From Pseudomonadota bacterium (GTDB taxonomy: Bacteria; Pseudomonadota; Alphaproteobacteria; Rhizobiales; Beijerinckiaceae), in NCBI GenBank assembly GCA_023450615.1, contig JAEXGT010000039.1, forward strand, positions 1 through 12,509: a stretch of 12,509 bases of DNA. The letters run 5' to 3'. The notes beneath the pieces are model-generated. The model had not been told where the DNA came from. It did not search any database and saw only the letters and a list, made by a program, of their open reading frames with translations. Shown here piece after piece: positions 6,575 to 12,509 of the stretch. The position numbers and the translations under genes were made by a program. Within the stretch, counting starts at the first letter, position 1. Every line of letters starts with the position of its first letter.

Positions 6575-8716
6575 ATGAACAGGCCTGAACACACCGCATT
6601 CCCAGCATCGGCAAAGGTGGGTTTGCCCGGCGGACCCCGCACGTCCTTGCGCCAGGTGCTCTGGGCGCTCGTGTTCGCGCTCACTCTGCCGGCCATCCTG
6701 ATCGCCGGCGCAGGGCTCTATTCGGGCTATCGCGCCGAGCAGGAGACCATGGACCTGCGCCTTCAGGAAACGGTCCGGGCCTTGAGCTTTTCCCTCGAAC
6801 GGGAGATCGAGAAAAGCGAGATCGCTCTGAGAATGCTCGCTCTTTCGCCTCACATTACCAATGGCGATTATGCCGCCTTCCACCAGCAGGCGCGGGAGGC
6901 GGGATTGCCCAGCCCCTCTTGGGTGGTCCTTGTTGAGCCGGATGGCACGATGCGCCTCAATACGCGCGTGCCCTATGGCTCACCCTTGTCGAAAAGCGCG
7001 CGCCGGACGGCTTTGCTGAAAGTGCAGGAGAGCCGTAAGCCACAGCTCTCGGACCTCAATATCGGCCCCAACACAAAGCAGCCCGTCGTCATACTGGACG
7101 TTCCCGTTATCCGTGATGACAAGGTGGCGTACATCCTTTCCGCTGCCATCGGGCCAAGCGTTTTCCAGCGGCTCATCGCGGATCAGCGCATTGCCGCGAA
7201 CTGGAATGCCGCCGTGCTCGATCGCGGCGGACGGATCGTAGCGCGCTCCCGCGCGCCGGAGCGGTTTGTGGGGCAACTCAGCAATCCCATCGTGCGCGAT
7301 GCGATCAATGCCGCTTCGGAGGGTCATGTCCAGAGCGTGACGCTGGACGGCATTCCGGTCCGCACCTATTTCAGCAAATCGCCCAATTACGGCTGGTCGT
7401 TCGTCATGAGCGTGCCGTCGACGGAGCTCTCGGCGTCCTTCAAGCGCTCCCTCTTCTGGCTCGTGGTCCTGGCCGGATGTATCCTCATGGGCGTGGCTCT
7501 CGCGGCCTTCCTCTCCCGCCTGATCGCCAGGCCCGTCGATCAGCTCGTTGCGCAGGCGCAGGCCCTCGGCGCAGGCCGCGAGGTGGCTGGGGCAAGCACG
7601 CACATGCTCGAATTCGACGCGATCCAGAAGGCTCTCACGGATGCCGCCGCGGACATCCGCGAGCAGGAGCGAAACCGCGAGGAGGTTCTGGCCCGCGTCG
7701 CCGAGAGCGAGGCGCGCCTGCGCCTGGCGCTCAATGCGGGCCATCTGGGCTCGTGGGAATACACGCCCTCCACGGGTGTTTTCGTCACTTCGCCGCAATG
7801 CCGCGCCAATTTCGGACGCAGCCCCGACGAGCCGTTCTCCTACGAGGATCTGATCGCTTCCATTCATCCCGACGACCGTGCCCGGCAGGCCGATGCCGTC
7901 GCCCGGGCGGTCCGGAACCGGACGGACCTGCATGTGGAATATCGCACCACCTGGCCGGACCACAGCGAGCATTGGGTGAGGATCAACGGGCAGGTGCGCA
8001 CCGGACCCGACGGCCTTCTGTCGCTCGTCGGCGTTTCTCAGGACATCACGGAATATAAGCTGGCCGAAGAGCGGCGGGGCATTCTGCTCCACGAGCTCAA
8101 CCATCGGGTCAAGAACACCCTCGCCACCGTGCAATCGGTCGCCTCCATGAGCCGCCGCGCCGCCGAAAAGGGCGATCCGGGCGCATGGGACGCATTTCTG
8201 GGCCGTGTGCAGGGCCTCGCCAAGACGCACGACCTTCTCACCGCCACCCATTGGCAGGGCGCTCTGCTGAAGGATGTGCTCCAGAACGAGCTTGAGCCCT
8301 ACCAGGACACCATGGGCCAGCGCATCCGTCTGCGCGGCCCGAAGATCAATCTGCAGCCGAGCGCCGTGCTGGCCCTGGGGCTGGCCGTTCACGAACTGGC
8401 GACCAACGCGACGAAATACGGAAGCCTCACGGTGCCCGAGGGCAAGGTGCATGTCATGTGGGCGGTGGCGTCAGCGCTGAACCCGCCCGTTTTGCTCGTG
8501 GAATGGGTGGAGAGCGGCGGCCCGCTCGTGACGCCGCCGGAGCGCCAGGGCTTCGGCACCAAGCTCATTCAGCGCGGGCTCGCGCAGCAGCTCGGCGGCG
8601 AGATCAAGCTCAATTTCCATCCGGATGGCATCCGCTGCGTGATCACCTTCCCCATCAAGAACGTGATGGTCGAAAGCGACGAAGAGGTCAGGACCGCCGA
8701 ACGATACGCGTCCTGA
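6575..8716 (+). CDS. Membrane-anchored PAS/HWE-family sensor histidine kinase
   Basis: This 713-residue transmembrane kinase has a short cytoplasmic N-terminus and TM1 at about 28-50. A periplasmic sensor region (51-290) resembles a double-Cache/PDC-like domain, followed by TM2 at 293-315, a HAMP-like segment starting at IARPVDQL and a PAS_3-type domain at about 381-493. The HWE kinase core carries phospho-acceptor His510 in HELNHRVKN, an N-box HELATNATKY at 606-615, the family-defining EWVESGGP at 643-650 and GFGTKLI at 659-665. Unlike its upstream neighbour it looks catalytically intact. The ATG at 6575 is one base after the preceding stop. The frame stays open back to 6497, but that would overlap the upstream gene by 77 bases. 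The ligand is unknown. HWE kinases in alphaproteobacteria often act on general-stress or receiver-only partners, so it may feed an extracytoplasmic cue into the same receivers. Confidence 0.92.
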   Translation: MNRPEHTAFPASAKVGLPGGPRTSLRQVLWALVFALTLPAILIAGAGLYSGYRAEQETMDLRLQETVRALSFSLEREIEKSEIALRMLALSPHITNGDYAAFHQQAREAGLPSPSWVVLVEPDGTMRLNTRVPYGSPLSKSARRTALLKVQESRKPQLSDLNIGPNTKQPVVILDVPVIRDDKVAYILSAAIGPSVFQRLIADQRIAANWNAAVLDRGGRIVARSRAPERFVGQLSNPIVRDAINAASEGHVQSVTLDGIPVRTYFSKSPNYGWSFVMSVPSTELSASFKRSLFWLVVLAGCILMGVALAAFLSRLIARPVDQLVAQAQALGAGREVAGASTHMLEFDAIQKALTDAAADIREQERNREEVLARVAESEARLRLALNAGHLGSWEYTPSTGVFVTSPQCRANFGRSPDEPFSYEDLIASIHPDDRARQADAVARAVRNRTDLHVEYRTTWPDHSEHWVRINGQVRTGPDGLLSLVGVSQDITEYKLAEERRGILLHELNHRVKNTLATVQSVASMSRRAAEKGDPGAWDAFLGRVQGLAKTHDLLTATHWQGALLKDVLQNELEPYQDTMGQRIRLRGPKINLQPSAVLALGLAVHELATNATKYGSLTVPEGKVHVMWAVASALNPPVLLVEWVESGGPLVTPPERQGFGTKLIQRGLAQQLGGEIKLNFHPDGIRCVITFPIKNVMVESDEEVRTAERYAS

Positions 8717-8806
8717 TACGGCCTCGAGGCGGCGCTGCCGTCTTGACACTTTCTCTTCGCCCTTGATGAGTGGCGATCTCACATCGGACAGCGAGCGGGG
8801 GCTTTC
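8717..8806 (+). promoter_or_regulatory. Intergenic gap with possible promoter for the amidase gene
   Basis: This 90-base gap is the first real break after the seven-gene run. TTGACA at 8743-8748 is a perfect -35 consensus. At a 16-17 base distance only a poor -10 (GATGAG/ATGAGT around 8765-8771) is available, which is common in GC-rich alphaproteobacteria but makes the call weak. No convincing hairpin terminator for the upstream kinase gene was seen. A G-rich stretch at 8795-8801 could serve as the amidase ribosome-binding site. Confidence 0.3.
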
Positions 8807-10099
8807 ATGATGACAGTGCGGGACAAGCTCGAAATGATCCTGGCGCGGCTGACGGCCCGCGAGGAGGACGAGCGGGTTTTCATGAAGCTCTATCCGACGG
8901 CGGCGCGCGCCGCCGCCGATGCCGCCGATGCGCGCCGGGCTGCCGGAATATCCCTGGGGCCGCTCGATGGCGCGCTTGTCTCCATCAAGGATCTGTTCGA
9001 TGTGGCGGGCGAGCCGACGCTCGCGGGCTCCCTCGTGCTGCGGGACGCGGAACCCGCCGAGCGGGACGCCGCCATTGTCCGCCGCCTGCGTCAGGCCGGC
9101 GCCGTGATCCTGGGCAAGACCAGCATGGTGGAGTTCGCCTTTTCCGGCCTCGGCCTCAACCCGCATTACGGCACGCCCGGGAATGCGGTGGACCCGTTGC
9201 GGATTCCCGGCGGCTCATCCTCCGGCGCGGGCGTCGCCGTAGCGGAGGGAACCTCGGATATCTCCATCGGCAGCGATACCGGCGGTTCGGTGCGCATCCC
9301 GGCCGCGCTCAATGGCGTCGTGGGGTTCAAGCCGACGGCGAGGCGCGTGCCCCTCGACGGCGCTTTCCCGCTCTCGCCCAGCCTCGATTCCATCGGCCCG
9401 CTCGCCCGCTCCGTGCAGGATTGCGCCTTCGCGGATGCCGTCATGGCGGGCGAGGAGCCGCGCGAGCTTCAGCCTCATCCCCTGGCGGGATTGCGGATCG
9501 GCATTCCGCGCGGGCGTCTGTTCACGCGCAGCGAAAGAATGGTGGAAGAAGCCTTCGAGCGCACCTTGAGCCGGTTGTCGCAGGCCGGCGCGGCAATCGT
9601 CGATCATTCCATCGACGATCTGCTGATGGCGATGCGCGAGACAACGGCGCAGGCGTCCATCGCTTCCATCGAAGCGGCGGAGATTCATGCGGACTGGCTC
9701 GAAAGCCGGTCGGGCGAGATCGATCCGCGCATTCATTACTGGCTCGCCCGCAGCAGCGCCGTCCCGGCCCACGTCTATCTGCGGATGATGCGCCGCCGCA
9801 AGGCGCTCTTGCAGGACATGGATCAGCGCCTCGCGCCCGTCGATGTGCTGGCCCTGCCGACGACGGCGATCACCGCGCCCCTGATCGCGCCTTTGGAGGC
9901 GGACGAGGCGCTCTATGATGAAACCGACGCCCTGATCCTGCGCAACACGCAAGCCGCCAACCAGTTCGATCTCACTGCCATCACCTTGCCCGTGCCCGAT
10001 TGCGAGCGGCCCGTCGGCTTCATGCTCATGGCCCGGCACGGGGAGGACCATCGCCTTCTCGGCATTGCGGAAAGCGTGGAACGGGAGCTCCTGCGCTGA
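8807..10099 (+). CDS. Amidase-signature family hydrolase (GatA-like)
   Basis: This 430-residue cytoplasmic enzyme of the amidase-signature family hydrolyses carboxamides through a Ser-cisSer-Lys triad. The predicted catalytic residues are Lys61 (VSIKDLFDV), cis-Ser137 in PGGSSSG and nucleophile Ser161 in SDTGGSVRIPA. The 24-residue spacing between the two serines is the family norm. The C-terminal part retains LPTTAITAPLI (about 348-358) and a final QFDLTAITLPV stretch typical of the fold. Substrate cannot be read from the sequence; similarity is to generic amidases rather than clearly to Glu-tRNA amidotransferase, because gatB and gatC are absent nearby. ATGs at 8807 and 8810 are both usable; the first was taken. 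It is probably a separate transcription unit from the kinase operon. A run of Ala/Asp-rich codons at residues 32-47 is a low-complexity oddity. Confidence 0.88.
   Translation: MMTVRDKLEMILARLTAREEDERVFMKLYPTAARAAADAADARRAAGISLGPLDGALVSIKDLFDVAGEPTLAGSLVLRDAEPAERDAAIVRRLRQAGAVILGKTSMVEFAFSGLGLNPHYGTPGNAVDPLRIPGGSSSGAGVAVAEGTSDISIGSDTGGSVRIPAALNGVVGFKPTARRVPLDGAFPLSPSLDSIGPLARSVQDCAFADAVMAGEEPRELQPHPLAGLRIGIPRGRLFTRSERMVEEAFERTLSRLSQAGAAIVDHSIDDLLMAMRETTAQASIASIEAAEIHADWLESRSGEIDPRIHYWLARSSAVPAHVYLRMMRRRKALLQDMDQRLAPVDVLALPTTAITAPLIAPLEADEALYDETDALILRNTQAANQFDLTAITLPVPDCERPVGFMLMARHGEDHRLLGIAESVERELLR
9596..9619. repeat. Perfect 9-bp inverted repeat inside the amidase gene
   Basis: ATCGTCGAT at 9596-9604 is followed by six bases and then its exact reverse complement ATCGACGAT at 9611-9619. 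It encodes part of the IVDHSIDD stretch, so codon constraint (repeated Asp/Ile) may explain it. It has no T-tract and is not a terminator. Confidence 0.6.
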
Positions 10100-10172
10100 G
10101 CGGTTGCGGGGATCGGCGGCACGATTGCGAAGGGAAGGGCGTTTCCTCGTCTCCTGACCGCGCACGGGAGCG

Positions 10173-10538
10173 ATGATGAGACGGAGCTTATACCTTGCCC
10201 TCGGCTATGCGGGCCTTGGGCTCGGCATTCTCGGGATCGCGTTGCCGGTCCTGCCGACGACGCCCTTCATCATCCTGGCCGCCTGGTGCTTCACCCGGTC
10301 GAATCCGGCGCTGGCCGCGCGGCTCTACGACCATCCCCGCTTCGGGAGATTTCTGACGACTTGGCGCGATCAGCGCGCCATCGCGCCGCGCGCCAAGGTC
10401 TATGCGCTTCTCGCCATGGCCGCGTCCTATGCGGTCACTATCTGGCTGACCACGAGCCCCTATGTGCCGGTTATCCTCGCCTGCATCATGGCAAGTGTCG
10501 GCCTTTACATCGCCACCCGCCCGTCGCCTCGTGAATGA
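10173..10538 (+). CDS. DUF454 (YbaN-like) small inner-membrane protein
   Basis: This 121-residue integral membrane protein belongs to the DUF454/YbaN family, whose function is not established. Hydrophobic helices are visible at about 5-23, 26-41, 75-92 and 97-114. The family hallmark LPVLPTTPFIILAAWCF at 24-40, followed by TRSNP, is intact, as is the HPRFGRFLTTWR loop at 54-65. Two adjacent ATGs (10173 and 10176) are possible. GGGAG at 10166-10170 is only two bases from the first and five from the second, so the second is the more natural start and the protein may be one residue shorter. It lies 73 bases after the amidase, close enough for co-transcription, although no functional link is evident. 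Confidence 0.9.
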   Translation: MMRRSLYLALGYAGLGLGILGIALPVLPTTPFIILAAWCFTRSNPALAARLYDHPRFGRFLTTWRDQRAIAPRAKVYALLAMAASYAVTIWLTTSPYVPVILACIMASVGLYIATRPSPRE

Positions 10539-10555
10539 GAATCGGGAAGCGGCCT

Positions 10556-10570
10556 TGTAAGGTCTTTACA
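10556..10570. promoter_or_regulatory. Palindromic operator candidate, copy 1
   Basis: TGTAA, five bases (GGTCT), TTACA: a perfect 15-base dyad. It lies 17 bases after the DUF454 stop and about 305 bases before the aceA start. It shares the GG after the left arm with the other two copies, which supports a common ancestry or a common binder. The protein that binds is unknown. Confidence 0.5.
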
Positions 10571-10610
10571 GCCGCTCGTGATGAAAGAACGCGAGCCACT
10601 GGGCGCCATG

Positions 10611-10635
10611 AAGAGGCTTCGGACGCTCTCTTTTT
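10611..10635 (+). terminator. Weak candidate Rho-independent terminator after the DUF454 gene
   Basis: AAGAG at 10611-10615 can pair with CTCTT at 10628-10632 across a 12-base loop, and five T residues occupy 10631-10635. The stem is short and the T-run partly overlaps it, so this is a weak candidate only; position after the DUF454 gene is its main support. Confidence 0.22.
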
Positions 10636-10746
10636 ACGAGCCGAAACCATAGACTTAAGGCTTATCTCTCATGCGTTCCTGAATGGCGGAATGGCCCGGC
10701 CGGAGAATTGTCCAATAAAATCAAAGGCGATTGCGGCCCCATGATT

Positions 10747-10761
10747 TGTAAGGAATTTACA
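10747..10761. promoter_or_regulatory. Palindromic operator candidate, copy 2 (aceA-proximal)
   Basis: TGTAA, five bases (GGAAT), TTACA: a perfect 15-base dyad with the same geometry as copy 1, about 113 bases before the aceA start codon. Its right arm overlaps a TTTACA that resembles a -35 element, the expected place for a repressor operator. Confidence 0.55.
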
Positions 10762-10779
10762 GATTAACACAGCACAGCT

Positions 10780-10793
10780 TGTAAGGCTTCACA
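10780..10793. promoter_or_regulatory. Imperfect operator candidate, copy 3 (aceA-proximal)
   Basis: TGTAA, GGCT, TCACA: the left arm and following GG match copies 1 and 2, while the right arm has one mismatch and the spacer is four instead of five. It starts 33 bases after copy 2, about three helical turns, so proteins on the two sites would sit on the same face of the DNA. Confidence 0.4.
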
Positions 10794-10874
10794 CCTGGAC
10801 CTTAACTCGCCTTACCAGCCCCGAACGCCCCCGCTAATTCCTCGTTCAACTTGTCCAGAAGCGAGGATACGAAA

Positions 10875-12467
10875 GTGGCTTACCAAGATCAGATCGCACA
10901 GGCTCAGCGCATCATCGAAACCGCCCGGACCTGGGACGGCATCAACCCGGAATCGGTGGCGCGCATGCGCCTCCAGAACCGCTTCCAGAGCGGGCTCGAC
11001 ATCGCGCGCTACACCGCGAAGATCATGCGTGAGGACATGGCGGCTTATGATGCCGACCCGTCGCGATACACCCAGTCCCTCGGCTGCTGGCACGGCTTCA
11101 TCGGCCAGCAGAAGATGATCTCGATCAAGAAGCATTTCGGGTCCACCAAGGGCCGCTATCTTTATCTCTCCGGCTGGATGGTCGCGGCGCTGCGGTCCGA
11201 GTTCGGCCCGCTGCCCGATCAGTCCATGCACGAGAAGACCAGCGTTCCGGCCCTGATCGAGGAGCTCTACACGTTCCTGCGTCAGGCGGATGCGCGTGAA
11301 CTGGGCATGCTGTTCCGCGACCTCGATGCGGCGCGCGCGAGCGGCAACCAGATCAAGGAAAAGGAAATCCTCAACGCCATCGACAACCACCAGACGCATG
11401 TGGTGCCGATCATCGCCGACATCGACGCGGGCTTCGGCAACGCGGAGGCCACCTATCTTCTCGCCAGGAAGATGATCGAGGCGGGCGCCTGCTGCCTCCA
11501 GATCGAGAACCAGGTGTCGGACGAGAAGCAATGCGGCCACCAGGACGGCAAGGTCACCGTTCCGCACGAGGACTTCCTCGCCAAGATCCGCGCCGTGCGC
11601 TACGCCTTCCTCGAACTCGGCGTCGAGGACGGCCTCATCGTGGCGCGCACGGATTCGCTGGGCGCGGGCCTCACCAAGCAGATCGCCATCAGCCGCGAGC
11701 CGGGCGATCTCGGCGACCTCTACAACGGCTTCCTCGATTGCGAGGAGATCACGCCCGAGAATTGCGTCAACGGCGACGTGGTGCTCAACCGCAACGGCAA
11801 GCTCCTGCGCCCAAAGCGGCTGGCGAGCAACCTGTTCCAGTTCCGTCCCGGCACGGGCGAGGATCGCTGCGTGCTCGATTGCATCACCGCGCTCCGGAAC
11901 GGCGCCGATCTTCTCTGGATCGAAACCGAGAAGCCGCATGTCGAGCAGATCGCCGGCATGGTGGACCGCGTGCGCGAGGTCTTCCCGAATGCGAAGCTCG
12001 TCTACAACAATTCGCCGTCCTTCAATTGGACCCTCAATTTCCGCCAGCAGGTCTTTGACGCCTGGGAGAAAGCGGGCCGGGACGTGTCGCCATACGACCG
12101 CGCGAAGCTCATGAGCGTGGATTACGACGGCACCGAGCTTGCGCAGGAAGCCGACGAGCGCATCCGCACCTTCCAGGCGGATGGGGCGAAGCGCGCGGGC
12201 ATCTTCCATCACCTCATCACCCTGCCGACCTATCACACGGCGGCGCTCTCCACCGACAATCTCGCCAGGGAATATTTCGGCGAACAGGGCATGCTGGGCT
12301 ATGTGCGCAACGTGCAGCGCCAGGAAATCCGCCAGGGCATCGCCTGCGTGAAGCACCAGAACATGGCCGGCTCCGATATCGGCGACGACCACAAGGAGTA
12401 CTTCTCCGGCGAGGCCGCGCTGAAGGCGGGCGGCGCGCATAACACCATGAACCAGTTCGCCGCTTAA
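10875..12467 (+). CDS. aceA: Isocitrate lyase, approximately 530-residue KQCGH type
   Basis: Isocitrate lyase cleaves isocitrate to glyoxylate and succinate, the first step of the glyoxylate shunt used for growth on acetate and other C2 units. The catalytic segment is EKQCGH with Cys220, in place of the KKCGH of the shorter E. coli enzyme; ADIDAGFGN at 181-189 supplies metal and substrate ligands. At 530 residues it matches the longer subgroup exemplified by Pseudomonas AceA, not the roughly 434-residue enterobacterial form. The GTG at 10875 was chosen over the in-frame TTG at 10851 because GAGGA (10863-10867) lies seven bases upstream and the resulting N-terminus (MAYQDQIAQ) fits the family. 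The gene stands alone after a long regulatory gap and is complete, ending in TAA at 12465-12467. Malate synthase is not in the window. It is a soluble cytoplasmic enzyme. Confidence 0.96.
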   Translation: MAYQDQIAQAQRIIETARTWDGINPESVARMRLQNRFQSGLDIARYTAKIMREDMAAYDADPSRYTQSLGCWHGFIGQQKMISIKKHFGSTKGRYLYLSGWMVAALRSEFGPLPDQSMHEKTSVPALIEELYTFLRQADARELGMLFRDLDAARASGNQIKEKEILNAIDNHQTHVVPIIADIDAGFGNAEATYLLARKMIEAGACCLQIENQVSDEKQCGHQDGKVTVPHEDFLAKIRAVRYAFLELGVEDGLIVARTDSLGAGLTKQIAISREPGDLGDLYNGFLDCEEITPENCVNGDVVLNRNGKLLRPKRLASNLFQFRPGTGEDRCVLDCITALRNGADLLWIETEKPHVEQIAGMVDRVREVFPNAKLVYNNSPSFNWTLNFRQQVFDAWEKAGRDVSPYDRAKLMSVDYDGTELAQEADERIRTFQADGAKRAGIFHHLITLPTYHTAALSTDNLAREYFGEQGMLGYVRNVQRQEIRQGIACVKHQNMAGSDIGDDHKEYFSGEAALKAGGAHNTMNQFAA

Positions 12468-12509
12468 AACCGGCGCGGGTTTCTCCGGAAAGGGCGGGCT
12501 GCAACGGCA

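Larger units (their letters stand above)
10539..10874 (+). other. Long intergenic region upstream of aceA
   Basis: These 336 bases between the DUF454 stop and the isocitrate lyase start contain no credible gene. The stretch is noticeably AT-richer than the surrounding coding DNA. It holds two perfect TGTAA-N5-TTACA palindromes, one imperfect copy, a weak hairpin with a T-run, and the aceA ribosome-binding site GAGGA at 10863-10867. A speculative promoter pairs TTTACA (10756-10761) with TGTAAG (10780-10785) at 18-base spacing, which would place the second and third operator copies over the -35 and -10 elements. Confidence 0.7.

Noticed and set aside
6980..8452. A 490-codon open frame on the - strand opposite the HWE kinase
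   Set aside because: It lies opposite a gene with clear kinase motifs, has no domain of its own, and shows the composition of antisense GC-rich sequence.
10535..10744. A 69-codon + strand frame in the gap before aceA
   Set aside because: It overlaps the end of the DUF454 gene, has no good ribosome-binding site, resembles no family, and includes the operator-like palindrome and T-run, so it is better read as regulatory DNA.
10747..10761. PpsR/CrtJ-type site (TGT-N12-ACA), considered because of the nearby phytochrome
   Set aside because: Here TGT and ACA are separated by nine bases, not twelve, and the site lies before aceA rather than before the light-sensing genes.
10812..12440. A 542-codon open frame on the - strand opposite aceA
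   Set aside because: It is the mirror frame of a fully recognisable isocitrate lyase in GC-rich DNA, where strong third-position bias keeps antisense frames open. The product is low-complexity (runs of VVV, AEI, ARxR) with no recognisable domain.
12467..12482. Possible terminator just after aceA (AAACC, six bases, GGTTT)
   Set aside because: The stem is only five base pairs and no T-tract follows, so it falls short of a convincing terminator; the real one may lie beyond the window.

Overview
The window is GC-rich, densely packed bacterial DNA in which every supportable gene is on the + strand. Gene content points to an alphaproteobacterium, most likely of the Hyphomicrobiales (Rhizobiales). 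The indicators are a bacteriophytochrome beside its heme oxygenase, two kinases of the HWE/HisKA_2 type, and a roughly 530-residue isocitrate lyase of the KQCGH type. Genus cannot be fixed from sequence reading alone; Microvirga- or Methylobacteriaceae-like is a guess.

Region 1 (1-2265) is the 3' part of an osmoprotectant (OpuB/OpuC, YehYXW/OsmU-type) ABC transporter: a permease cut off by the window edge, an ATPase and a second permease. The substrate-binding protein is not in the window and is expected upstream. Region 2 (2262-8716) is a light-signalling block: heme oxygenase (bphO), bacteriophytochrome histidine kinase (bphP), a stand-alone Rcp1-like receiver, a receiver-HisKA_2 kinase fusion, and a membrane-anchored PAS-HWE kinase. 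Regions 1 and 2 run without a break. The first four junctions are ATGA overlaps and the next three have gaps of 0, 8 and 1 bases. Seven genes therefore look like one translationally coupled operon joining osmolyte import to red/far-red light sensing.

Region 3 (8717-10538) holds an amidase-signature hydrolase, preceded by a 90-base gap with a possible promoter, and a small DUF454/YbaN membrane protein. Region 4 (10539-12509) is a gap of about 336 bases followed by aceA, isocitrate lyase of the glyoxylate shunt. The gap is AT-richer than its surroundings. It contains two perfect TGTAA-N5-TTACA palindromes plus one imperfect copy, a plausible operator set for aceA.

A working model, by inference: BphO makes biliverdin from heme and BphP binds it at Cys14. 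BphP then passes phosphate to the Rcp1-like receiver and/or the receiver domain of the REC-HisKA_2 protein. No DNA-binding output protein is encoded here, so the output must lie elsewhere; the PhyR/EcfG general stress response is a candidate. The points most worth a second look are the transporter-photoreceptor operon, the degenerate ATP-binding region of the REC-HisKA_2 protein, and the aceA palindromes. No mobile element, CRISPR array, tRNA or rRNA was recognised.
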